Source of the DNA: Parvularia atlantis
Lineage: Eukaryota > Opisthokonta > Rotosphaerida
Assembly (NCBI GenBank): GCA_943704415.1
Contig: CALSCO010001139.1
Location: forward strand, 1 to 24,368
DNA length: 24,368 nucleotides
Direction: 5' to 3'
The notes beneath the pieces are model-generated. The model saw only the letters and a list, made by a program, of their open reading frames with translations, had not been told where the DNA came from and did no database searches. Every line of letters begins with the position of its first letter. Within the stretch, counting starts at the first letter, position 1. Shown one piece after another: positions 1 through 7,434 of this stretch. The position numbers and the translations under genes are program-made.

Positions 1-29
1 GCGAAGCAGATCACGGCCCCCCCAGCCCC

Positions 30-902
30 TCACTGCTCGACGTACGGCGGCGGCGGCCCGTCCGTGTAGGGCTCGGGCGCAGACGGGGCGTGCACGTGCG
101 GCTCGAGCAGTGCCACGCCCTCGCCCAGGCGGCGCAGCACCTCGTCGCGCGAGGGCTCGTCCATCTGCAGCGCGCCCATCGCGGCCCACCAGAACACGCC
201 CGCGGCCGGCATGAGCACGGTGGCGTAGCCGAGGAACGAGCGCCGGAGCGAACCGTGCACGAGGATCGACACCGCACCGGTCACCAGACCGCCGCCAACG
301 AGCGCCCACGGCACGGACGGGTGCTGCCACGCCGCCTGCGCGGGCTGGTCCAGCTGGCCGAGCGCGTGCCAGAGCGCGCGCAGGCGCCGGTTCAGCGTGA
401 CGGCGTCGGTGTCGTGAGCATACTTGACGAAGACGGCCTGGGTGTGAAGCAGCGCCTCCTGCGCCAGCCGCTGCCGCGACCGCGCCCGCTCATTGTGCAG
501 GGTCGAGCGGATGCCCCCAAAGAGCGCCGCGCCGGCCGCGATCAGCAGCATCGCCGTCGCCGCGACCTCGCGCCACGTCAGGCTCGCGACCTCCTGCTGT
601 TGCCGCTGGCGGTGGCGCTGCTCCTCCTCGTCATCCTCACCGCGCCGACTGCTGCTGCCGCCATCGCTGTTGTTGACGACCACGACCGATGGCGCCGGCG
701 ACGGCAGCGGCTGCGGGAACACGAAGGCCAGCGGCACGGTCGGCGCCCGCCCCGACGCCGCTGCTGCTCCTGCCGATGCTGCCGATGCTGCTCGTGTCGG
801 GCGCTCACGCTGCTGCGCCGCCACCAGCCGGCACGCCTCGACCCACGCGTCCTGCACGCTCGCCGCCGCGAAGACCTCATGCACGAAGCTTGGCAGCGTC
901 AT
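30..902 (-). CDS. Hypothetical membrane protein, about three TM segments, C-terminal PPPPY
   Basis: Intronless reading frame of 290 codons, ATG at 902 and TGA at 30-32. I do not recognise the family. The N-terminal 95 residues are Ala/Ser/Pro-rich, then comes an acidic stretch (EDDEEEQ) followed by a Gln/Arg-rich segment (QRHRQRQQQ), which suggests a disordered soluble part. Three hydrophobic segments follow: about residues 110-130 (TAMLLIAAGAALFGG), 200-218 (WALVGGGLVTGAVSILVHG) and 225-247 (GYATVLMPAAGVFWWAAMG). A charged helix lies between the first two. The tail ends DGPPPPYVEQ, a PPxY-type motif that in other eukaryotes binds WW domains of NEDD4-like ubiquitin ligases; a WW-binding role here is inference. 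The codon positions are GC-rich like the neighbours. It is divergent from the next gene with about 50 nt between them. That it is coding is fairly sure; the function is unknown. Confidence 0.7.
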   Translation of the reverse strand: MTLPSFVHEVFAAASVQDAWVEACRLVAAQQRERPTRAASAASAGAAAASGRAPTVPLAFVFPQPLPSPAPSVVVVNNSDGGSSSRRGEDDEEEQRHRQRQQQEVASLTWREVAATAMLLIAAGAALFGGIRSTLHNERARSRQRLAQEALLHTQAVFVKYAHDTDAVTLNRRLRALWHALGQLDQPAQAAWQHPSVPWALVGGGLVTGAVSILVHGSLRRSFLGYATVLMPAAGVFWWAAMGALQMDEPSRDEVLRRLGEGVALLEPHVHAPSAPEPYTDGPPPPYVEQ

Positions 903-951
903 CTGTCACACTCTTCGAATTTGGCCTCCCTCGAACCTGGACCCCGCATCA
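903..951. promoter_or_regulatory. Short divergent promoter region
   Basis: About 50 nt between the ATG of the minus-strand membrane protein and the first plausible coding sequence of the plus-strand orphan. It is less GC-rich than its flanks (around CTTCGAATTTGG), which fits a non-coding promoter or 5' leader. I see no TATA box. The assignment rests on position and composition only. Confidence 0.35.
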
Positions 952-1677
952 CTGCTCGCGCGCGGCACCGAGGCCGGCGTGGCGCCGCTGTCGCGTGCGG
1001 CGCGCGCCCTTGACTGTCGCGCGTGGCACATCGTCGGCGCGGCACCGACCGTGCGCCATCTGCTCGCGCTGCAGGCGGTCAAGACGGCCGTGCGCGCTGG
1101 TCGCGCCACCCACGCGCTCGTCGTCGCCGGCGCGGCCGACCGCGCCCTGCCGGCCGTGTGGTTCGCGGGGCTCGAGCCAGACGAGATGGCGCGCGTGCAC
1201 GTTGCCTTCGCGCCCGATGCGGCCGCGTTCAACACGCTCTGCGCCACGCTGCACCTCCAGCCGTTTGCGCGCGCCCTCGCCGTCGTCGCCGTGCTCGACC
1301 TGCTCCCGCGCTTCGCCCTCGGTGTTGTCGACCTGGTCAAGGGCGTCGGCATCCTCTCGGACGCGCTGCTGCACCTCGCCCCCGCGCCGTTCCTCCTCGT
1401 CACGGACGATGACGAGCTCTGGCGCCCGCACGGCGCCGGCGGCACCGCGTCCGGCGGCAGCGGCGCCATCTCGCTCTCGCCGCACGGCTCCGGCCGCGCG
1501 CAGCTGCTCGCGCTGCTCGGTGCGTGGCTGCCCGTGCGCTTCCACGCGCTCGAGATGGACCGCGACGCCGGCACGCACGCGCTCCGCTGCGAGCCCGGGC
1601 CGTGGCCGCCGTGCGTCTTCTCGCTGCAGCCAGGCGTGGGCCCCGCGGCCGCGGCGCGCGTGCAGGGCTGGCTGTAG
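952..1677 (+). CDS. Hypothetical protein, possibly a degenerate RecA-like fold; start uncertain
   Basis: Open frame ending at TAG 1675-1677. It reads like a genuine globular protein: alternating beta-like (HALVVAGAAD, ALAVVAVLDLL, APFLLVTDDDEL) and helical segments. The antisense frames are Arg/Gly-rich and look like shadows. No in-frame ATG lies between about 510 and 1186. I therefore place the start near 952, where composition turns coding-like; the first in-frame ATG in that span is at 1186. Candidates are a non-AUG start, an unseen upstream exon, or the ATG at 1186 (164 aa). The order of strands and loops is faintly like small RecA-fold proteins such as SWSAP1 or ELP6, with HIVGAAPTVRHLL where a P-loop would be and no GxxGxGKT. 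That is a guess. It is convergent with the seven-TM gene, stops 34 nt apart. Confidence 0.5.
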   Translation: MLARGTEAGVAPLSRAARALDCRAWHIVGAAPTVRHLLALQAVKTAVRAGRATHALVVAGAADRALPAVWFAGLEPDEMARVHVAFAPDAAAFNTLCATLHLQPFARALAVVAVLDLLPRFALGVVDLVKGVGILSDALLHLAPAPFLLVTDDDELWRPHGAGGTASGGSGAISLSPHGSGRAQLLALLGAWLPVRFHALEMDRDAGTHALRCEPGPWPPCVFSLQPGVGPAAAARVQGWL

Positions 1678-1711
1678 CATGGGTGTGTACACGATGTGCA
1701 TGAAGCGCGAA

Positions 1712-2988
1712 TCAGGTCGCCACGGCCGCCGCGTCGCTCGTGTCGCCCTGCAGCGTCTCGCCCTGCAGCGTCGTCACGGGCTGCCCGCCGCTCCCGACGC
1801 CGCCTTGCCGGCTGCGCCGCAGCGCGCGCTCGGGCTGCGGCGGCGAAGTCGGCACGACACCCGCGGCCGACAGCAGCTGGTTGGAGAGCAGCGAGCGGTC
1901 GCCGGCCGAGGCCGCGGGCGAGAGCACGCTGATGCGCGACTTGAGGTAGTCGCTGCACGCGGCGCAGTCAGCCCCACACGCACGCGCTCACGGAGCCCAC
2001 GCACACGATCGCCGTCGACAGCAGCATGAGCAGCGCCGACACCGACACGCCCAGGATCAGCAGCACCGCGAGCACGTGCGACAGCGCCGGCACCGCGTAC
2101 GCGTCCGTCACGGCCATCAGCAGCGCGGCCAGCGCGAGCCCCGCCGCGCCAAGAAAGTAGCTGATGGCGAGCTGGCGCATCTGCGCGCGCTCGTCAGCGA
2201 CAGGGGGGGGGGGGGGGGGGGGGGGCGCGGCACCTTGTGCGTGTGCAGGACGACCAGCTGGTTCTGCCCGTCGTGCATGTCCAGGTCGGCCAGGATGAGC
2301 GCCATGACCTTGTGAAAGTGCATCCCGCCCAGCACGACGAGCACGGCGCAGAGCGCGCCATACACGGCCAGGAACGCAAACAGGGCCGTGTGCACCCCAT
2401 CGGCCGCGCCGTTGCCCGTCACGCGCAGCACGCCCAGCACCGCGCTCAACACGACCGCGACCGCCACGAGCACGATCGCGAGGGCCGCCGCCAGGGCGAG
2501 CTGTACGCCGCGCGACGGCAGCAGCGACTTGCGCACCTGCTGCGCCGCGTCGATGTAGGCGGGCGGGAGCGAGCGCAGGCTGTGCGCGCGACGTCAACAA
2601 ACACCGATCACACGTCTCCCGCGAGCACGCGCGCGCGCGCGCACAGGGTCAGCAGGAAGACGTCGAGCGCGCTCAGGCCGAGGACGAGGCGCAGCGTGAA
2701 GACGACGTCGCGCACGCCGTCGGCCGGGCCCCAGTCGCGCGCGATCGTGAACGAGTAAAGCACGTCCAGCGCCGTCAGGGCCGCGCCCAGCACGACCATC
2801 GCTTCGTGCCCGCGCGGCTCGCCCTCCCAGAACAGCGTCAGGCGCTGCACGCCGAAGCGGTAGACGAGCAGCCCCGCGGCGACGGCCAGCGCGGCCGCCG
2901 CGAGCGCGCCGTTGGCCGTCCACAGCGCGCGGACGAGCGCGGCTTCATCGCAGCCGGTGGCCTGAACGCGCCAGTCGCACGGCGCCAT
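1712..2988 (-). CDS. Seven-transmembrane protein of unknown family, 4 exons
   Basis: Exons (minus strand) 2988-2645, 2579-2234, 2180-2005, 1952-1712; introns of 65, 53 and 52 nt; 368 aa. All phases agree. The start is ATG 2988; an earlier in-frame GTG is not needed. Seven hydrophobic segments fall at about residues 24-45, 62-83, 94-115, 140-164, 172-197, 236-258 and 262-288. The N-terminus is short and the C-terminal tail is about 80 residues, Ser/Thr/Gly/Gln-rich and without membrane segments. This topology resembles a GPCR-like receptor with a cytoplasmic tail. I see no DRY, NPxxY or other defining motif, so the family is unassigned. The third intron has several possible GT sites; the chosen one (GT|GTGCGTGG) is the only consensus site that restores frame at a normal length. 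It is the last of three minus-strand genes in tandem (delta-COP, BUD31, this). Confidence 0.75.
2203..2225. repeat. Homopolymer run of 23 G (C on the sense strand of an intron)
   Basis: Uninterrupted run of 23 G on the plus strand. It lies inside intron 2 (2181-2233) of the minus-strand seven-TM gene. In the transcript it is a C run between the 5' splice site (GTGCCGCG) and the branch-like CTGAC. It takes up almost half of the 53-nt intron. The exact length may be affected by sequencing or assembly. Confidence 0.9.
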
Positions 2989-3084
2989 CCGCACGTCACA
3001 AAAACGCGGCTACGCACGCGGCGCACTACACATCCACACGTACGCGCCTCCCCCCTCGCGCGGTACTGCTGCCTTCCGCGGTCT
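2989..3084. other. 96-nt intergenic region between BUD31 and the seven-TM gene
   Basis: The two genes are in tandem on the minus strand, so this stretch must hold the 3' end of BUD31 and the promoter and leader of the seven-TM gene. I see ACAAAAACG and a pyrimidine run (CCTCCCCCCTC) but no recognisable TATA box or poly(A) signal. Confidence 0.4.
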
Positions 3085-3770
3085 TCACGCGTCGGCGCAG
3101 CCGCGGCACCCGCAGTGGACGCACTCGACGATGCGGTCGACCACTTTGTCCTTGGGCACGCGGCACAGGCACGCCGAGCCAAAGTTGGTGTCGCGCGGCT
3201 GGATGCAGCGCAGGCAGCACAGGTTGTTGAAGCCGGGCTGTGCGCAGTGTAGGATCAGCACGCACGCTGCACACCGCCCCGAGCAGCACGCCGCACGCAC
3301 CTTCTTCCACTTGGCGATCAGCTCCGCATCGGCGTACTTCTCGGCCAGGCAAAAGTCGTACAGCTCCTTGCTGATCGCGTGCCGCTTGTGGTAGATGTCG
3401 TAGATGTACCTGCGCGCCGCCGTCAGCGCCCAGCCGCGGCCGCGATCCCCCCCTGGCCGCACCGCGACCGCTGGTGGTGCAGCTTGAAGATGGTCCAGCC
3501 AGACTCGACGCGCCGCTTGCCCTCGTGCGGGTCGTTCTCGGCTGTTGCGCGCGCCGTGTTCACGACACACACGGCAAAAAAAAAAAAGCGGGTCCGGGCG
3601 CGCACCGTCGCGGAACTTCTTCTCAAACTCCTTGAGCGTGGGCTCGATGAGCTCCCACCCCTCGGGGTACACCGTCCGCGCGCGCCGCACCTGCGCCAAG
3701 CCGCGCGCGCGCGCCCGCCGCGAGCGTGAGCCGCGCCATCTGCGCTCTCGGACGACTAGACCTTTGGCAT
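3085..3770 (-). CDS. BUD31: BUD31/G10 spliceosome-associated protein, 5 exons
   Basis: Exons (minus) 3770-3762, 3690-3606, 3541-3463, 3409-3301, 3237-3085; introns 71, 64, 53 and 63 nt. The spliced product is 144 aa, the same length as human BUD31. It begins MPKVRRAR with [10 protein letters not shown] close behind, then [32 protein letters not shown] and the Cys-rich end [29 protein letters not shown]. In the family this C-terminal Cys cluster binds zinc. BUD31 belongs to the NTC-related part of the activated spliceosome and acts in the nucleus, so it helps remove the very introns seen around it. Exon 1 is only 9 nt (M-P-K); its intron opens with GTCTAG, atypical for this window, but the family N-terminus supports it. 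Intron 2 has a 12-T run on the sense strand. Confidence 0.96.
3576..3587. repeat. 12-A homopolymer (T on the sense strand) in BUD31 intron 2
   Basis: Run of 12 A on the plus strand inside the 64-nt second intron of BUD31. On the transcript it is a U tract about 35 nt before the 3' splice site, in a region otherwise nearly free of A/T runs. It could serve as a displaced pyrimidine tract. It could also vary in length between isolates. Confidence 0.85.
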
Positions 3771-3850
3771 GGCCGCTTGTCATAAAAGTCGCGACTTCCG
3801 TCCGACTCGACTGCAAAAAGCGCCTCGAGAAACCGCACCACACGACACGT
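3771..3850. promoter_or_regulatory. 80-nt tandem spacer: delta-COP 3' end and BUD31 promoter
   Basis: Lies between the delta-COP stop (TAG, 3851-3853) and the BUD31 ATG (3770). It carries AAGTCGCGACTT at 3787-3798, a perfect 12-nt palindrome. Read toward BUD31 this gives CGACTTTTATGAC ending about 11 nt before the ATG. A related CGACTTTCGAC element precedes TTC7 and Sec8. Regulatory function is inferred from position and recurrence only. Confidence 0.4.
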
Positions 3851-6202
3851 CTACACGACCGCAAACTCCTCCGGCACAACCCCGACGCTGCTCGAGAAGA
3901 TCACCGGCCGGCCGTCCTTGACCGCGACGACGTCGCTCACGCGCAGGCGCGACAGCAGCGTGCTCGACGTGAAGTGCACCGTCAGCGGGAAGAAGCCTGC
4001 GGGCTCCGAGTTGGCCACGGAGAACTCCTGCGTACGCGTGCGCGCATGGCATCAGCGGGCTGCGGGCGCGTGAGACCGCATGCGCGCACCATCGCGCCGC
4101 TCTTGTTGGCCGCACTGATCTGCGACAGCTGCCACTCGAGCACGCGCTTCTGCTTGTTGTACTGGTAGTCGCCCTCAACGTTGCCCACGATCGGGTTGCC
4201 CCCACCGCTGCGTGCGCGCGTGCGTCAGCTGCGTGCGTGTGCGTGCAGGAAGCAGCGAGCGCGCACGGCGGGATCGGAATGCTGATGATGACGTCGTCCA
4301 GCAACAGGTCCTCGCGCTCGAGCTCGTACTCGATGTTGACGTCGCACGAGCCGTTGTTGGCCGGCGTCGGCCAGCAGTTGACTGGGGCAGCATCACGTGA
4401 GACGGCGTGCACGCGGCCCGCGCAAGGAGCGCGGACGCACTCGACAGCGGGATCGCCATCTCGTCCTTCGTCTGGTACCGCCACTTGAGCACGCCGAGCG
4501 CCTGCGGGCACGCCGTCAGCGCAACATGCGTGCGCGCATGCAGTCGCACCTGCCCCACGGGGAACGGCCGCGTCGGGTCTTTCAGCCCGACCTTGCCCTC
4601 GGCCGAGAACATGCGCTTGTCGACGTTCGGGTGGGTCTGCGCAACCGCGTGCATGGGTCAGCCACCACGTGCACGGCCTCGCGCGTGCACACACACCTTG
4701 AACTGGTACGTCTTCTCGTCGACACCCTCGAGGTTGACGCGGATGAGCGCCTTGTCGGCGTCCGAGATGCGCAAGAACATCTCGCCTGCGACGCACGCTG
4801 AGCCCACGTCGCGCGTACGAGAGAGGCAGGCGCACCCTTGACCTCGAGGTTCTCGAGGCCGCCGTCGCGGTTGCTCACGACAACCAGCTTCTCCTCGATC
4901 ACGACGTGCACACTGCGCGCGGGTCAGCCGACGCGCCGATCCCCCCCGGAGGGGGGGTGCGCGCCCACCTCTCGGTCTTCTCAACCGGCGTCGCGGCCGA
5001 GGCCTTCGCCTTGTCGGGCGTGGGGACCGCGTCCACACCCAGGTCCAGGCCTGCGCGCGGCCAGTGTGAGGCCTCGTCAGTGCGCGGCGGCGTAGCGCGG
5101 CAGCGGCACGCACCGTCCTCGACTTTCATCGCCTCGAGGAAGTCGGTCGCCGACTGCTTCTTCGAGCCGAGCTGCATGCCGCGGCCGACGGGCGTCGCGG
5201 GCCTGCGTACACGCGCGTCAGCAGGCGCCGCCCTCGAGCGGGTGCGCCCGTGCGCACTTGGCCGCCGCTGTGCTCGTGTACGACGACGACGACGACGTGC
5301 GGCCGTAGCCTCCGTCGTCGCGCGCGCCGCCCGACGACGTCAGCGATATGGCCGCGCTGCCGTAGCTCGGCGGGCCCGCGGACGACGGGCCCATGCTGCC
5401 CATGCCCGGCCCGAAGCCTTTGCCCTTGCGCGCGTTCTCTTTCCGCTGCAGCTCCATCTGCTTGATGTGCAGCTTGGCCTGCTCCTTGGCCTCCATCTCC
5501 TTGTTCTGCGGGGCGCGCGCGCGGCGTGAGCTTGCGTACCGCGAGGCGACGCGTGCGCGCACCTTTGCGATCATCTCCTGAATCTTCTCCTCGTGGCTCT
5601 CCATCTCGGTGAACGTGCGGATCTGCGCGAGCACGCCGTGAGGCTCGGCGCGGTGCACGGCGTCGTGAGCGTGGCTGCCGCACCTGGTTGATCTGCACGT
5701 TCTCGTTGTACCCGAGCGACACGACCTCGTCGAACGCAAACAGCAGCTCGAACGAGTGCTGCACGACCTCGTCCTCGTCGAGCGTGCGGCAGTACTCGGG
5801 CACGATGCGCGAGAAGAGGTGCAGGGTCTGGGCGGCGGCGGCGGCGCGTGATGGTCAGTACGCGGCCGCGACGCGCGCTCGTCACGCGCCTCCAGGTCCT
5901 CGAGGATGTTGCTCGTCTTGGTCGTGACCAGGACCATGTACAGTTCCTCCATCGGCTGGTAGACGTAGCGCACGTTCTCGGTCTCGACAAACGTGTGCTG
6001 CTGCCCCGCGCCGAGCAGCTTGGGGAAGGCCGCCAGCAGGCCCTCGACGCGCGAGCGGTTCATCTCCACGAACTGGCGCGCGACAAGCGGCTTGCCGCCC
6101 TTGCTGAGGATGGCCGCCGACAGCACGACCTGCGGCGGGCGCGGCGCGGCGGGCCGTCAGCTGCGGGCGTGGCGCCGGGCAGAAGGCCGACGCGCGCACC
6201 AT
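3851..6202 (-). CDS. ARCN1: Coatomer subunit delta (archain), 14 exons
   Basis: Exons (minus) 6202-6200, 6129-5890, 5827-5684, 5622-5563, 5505-5258, 5202-5114, 5050-4969, 4912-4836, 4785-4697, 4636-4550, 4501-4441, 4381-4267, 4207-4090, 4027-3851; introns 48-70 nt; 529 aa (human 511). The N-terminal longin-like domain (about 1-135) reads [51 protein letters not shown] and [16 protein letters not shown]. Then come a charged segment ([16 protein letters not shown]), a Gly/Ser-rich linker, and the mu-homology domain (about 275-529) with [61 protein letters not shown] and [10 protein letters not shown]. It is a subunit of the COPI coat on Golgi-to-ER vesicles. Exon 1 holds only the ATG. Intron 2 (5828-5889) is GC-AG. 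Intron 7 has a C7/G7 hairpin. Divergent from the glycosyltransferase. Confidence 0.97.
4913..4968 (-). other. delta-COP intron 7 with C7-TCC-G7 inverted repeat
   Basis: This 56-nt intron (GTGGGCGCG...GCGCGCAG) contains seven C, then TCC, then seven G on the sense strand. That could fold into a 7-bp all-GC hairpin with a 3-nt loop. CTGAC follows near the 3' end. The hairpin could bring the 5' splice site and branch point closer, or it could simply be drift in a GC-rich genome. Confidence 0.75.
5828..5889 (-). other. Non-canonical GC-AG intron in delta-COP (intron 2)
   Basis: Protein alignment requires joining SNILEDLE to [12 protein letters not shown], as in the family (human NILEDLETLRLFSR). 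The only junction giving this is CTGGAG|GCGCGTGACG...CCGCCCAG|ACCCTG, a 62-nt intron starting GC. Every nearby GT either breaks the frame or adds residues not found in the family. GCGCGT differs from the window's consensus GTGCGT at the second base only. The branch-like sequence TACTGAC is the strongest of this gene, which may compensate. Confidence 0.85.
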
Positions 6203-6255
6203 GGCGATGGACGCTTCTGCGCGTTACTGTGACGCACAAACCCATCGCGAGCGCC
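6203..6255. promoter_or_regulatory. 53-nt divergent promoter, delta-COP / glycosyltransferase
   Basis: Only 53 nt separate the delta-COP ATG (6202, minus) from the glycosyltransferase ATG (6256, plus). Both starts are well supported, delta-COP by the family N-terminus (MVVLSAAI) and the other by an immediate signal-anchor. Both promoters and leaders must share this space or reach into the neighbour. It contains GTTACTGTGACGCAC and no evident TATA box. Confidence 0.5.
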
Positions 6256-7368
6256 ATGCCGGACATCCGCACGCTCATCGAGGCCGTCGTCGTGACGCTG
6301 CTGCTCGCCGTCATCACGGCGCAGATGCTCAAGCCGGGCCCGACCGTGCTGCCGACCGATGTCGTCGCCGCGCTCGACATCGCGCCCGCGACCGATGCCG
6401 TCGCCGTGCCCGATAACCGGGTCAGGCTCGATCCGGCCCGCGCCGAGGCAGCATCACAGGGCAGCCTGCTCGCGTTCGTGCGCGACCACGTGCAGACCTA
6501 CCGCGACGTGGCCGTCGTCGCCGTGTCCAACAGCGCCATGCGCAACATGACGCTCAACATGCTCCTGTGGATGCACCGCGCCGGCCTGGACGTGCGCCTG
6601 CCGCTGATCGTGTGCCTCGACCACGAGGCGCACGAGTTCTTCGCACGGCGCGGCCTGACGTCGTACCTCGCCACGCCGGCGCTCTGGACCGAGATCGGCT
6701 GGCCGCTCGCGCCCGACGAGGGCAAAAACTTTGTCGGCTACGGCGGCGGGCGGTCGTACGGGCGGCTCACGCGCAGCAAGGTCGCCGTGGTCAACTACCT
6801 CGTGCAACAGGGCGTGAACGTGCTCTACCAGGACGTGGACCTGGTCTACCTGCGCCGGCAACCGCACGCGCTCGACGCGGCCCTGGCGCACCTCGACCTC
6901 GCCCCGACCGACGTCGTCATGTCGCTCAACTACCCCGTCTGCAACCTGTTCGAGTACAACACGGGCTTCTACATTGCGCGCGCGAGCCCAAAGTCGCAGC
7001 TGCTCATGCGCCAGTTTGTCGACGCGTGCATCGCCGACACGAACGAGGGCACGGACGACCAGGCCATCCTCAACAGCCTCGAGCGCAGCGACAAGGCCGT
7101 CAAGGCCCTGCTTTACCCGCTGCCCTACGACCAGTTCATGCCCGGCGGCGGCGCGCTCACGATGGGGCACGCCCAGACGCCCTTTGCCGAGGTCTGGCGC
7201 GCGGGATGGCCCGACAAGCTTGAGCGCGAGACGCGCTACCCGTTCATCATGCACGCCAACTTCCTCATCGGCGCAAACAAAATCAAGCGCCTGCGCGAGT
7301 GGAACCTGTGGCTGGCAGACGACGAGCAGCTGCTGCGCACGGCGGGCCTGTCGGAGCCCTCTCTGTGA
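6256..7368 (+). CDS. Golgi-type nucleotide-diphospho-sugar transferase, GT77-like
   Basis: Intronless, 370 aa, ATG 6256 and TGA 7366-7368. Type II membrane topology: short N-terminus, then a hydrophobic anchor at about residues 10-26 ([15 protein letters not shown]), a stem, and a lumenal catalytic domain. The domain carries [11 protein letters not shown] with a DxD motif (D193, D195) that in this superfamily binds the metal and nucleotide sugar. NTGFYIAR follows from residue 235, and TDDQAIL, a pattern of the PF03407 'nucleotide-diphospho-sugar transferase' family that includes plant arabinosyl- and xylosyltransferases and algal homologues. [18 protein letters not shown] before the DxD also fits. 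Donor and acceptor cannot be read from sequence. It probably decorates secreted or surface glycans in the Golgi. The stop lies 66 nt from the convergent ATP-citrate lyase stop. Confidence 0.88.
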   Translation: MPDIRTLIEAVVVTLLLAVITAQMLKPGPTVLPTDVVAALDIAPATDAVAVPDNRVRLDPARAEAASQGSLLAFVRDHVQTYRDVAVVAVSNSAMRNMTLNMLLWMHRAGLDVRLPLIVCLDHEAHEFFARRGLTSYLATPALWTEIGWPLAPDEGKNFVGYGGGRSYGRLTRSKVAVVNYLVQQGVNVLYQDVDLVYLRRQPHALDAALAHLDLAPTDVVMSLNYPVCNLFEYNTGFYIARASPKSQLLMRQFVDACIADTNEGTDDQAILNSLERSDKAVKALLYPLPYDQFMPGGGALTMGHAQTPFAEVWRAGWPDKLERETRYPFIMHANFLIGANKIKRLREWNLWLADDEQLLRTAGLSEPSL

Positions 7369-7434
7369 GCGACCCGGCGATTGTACTTCTTTTGTGTTTC
7401 CATTTTAGTGCATAGGCCGCCAAACAGCACTGCA
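7369..7434. other. 66-nt convergent 3' region, glycosyltransferase / ATP-citrate lyase
   Basis: Stops of the two convergent genes are separated by 66 nt, noticeably richer in A/T than the flanks (TTGTACTTCTTTTGTGTTTC and CATTTTAG). This suits cleavage and polyadenylation of both transcripts. AATAAA is absent on both strands. The mature 3' ends probably overlap or abut. Confidence 0.4.

Noticed and set aside
906-1958. Minus-strand frames opposite the plus-strand orphan
   Set aside because: Arg/Gly/Glu-rich composition without secondary-structure pattern. They also run into exon 4 of the seven-TM gene in the wrong frame.
90-2029. Long plus-strand frames of about 300-450 codons over the left end
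   Set aside because: They are rich in Arg, Ala, Pro and His with no segment structure and lie antisense or out of frame to better-supported genes. Such frames are expected in GC-rich DNA because stop codons are A/T-rich.
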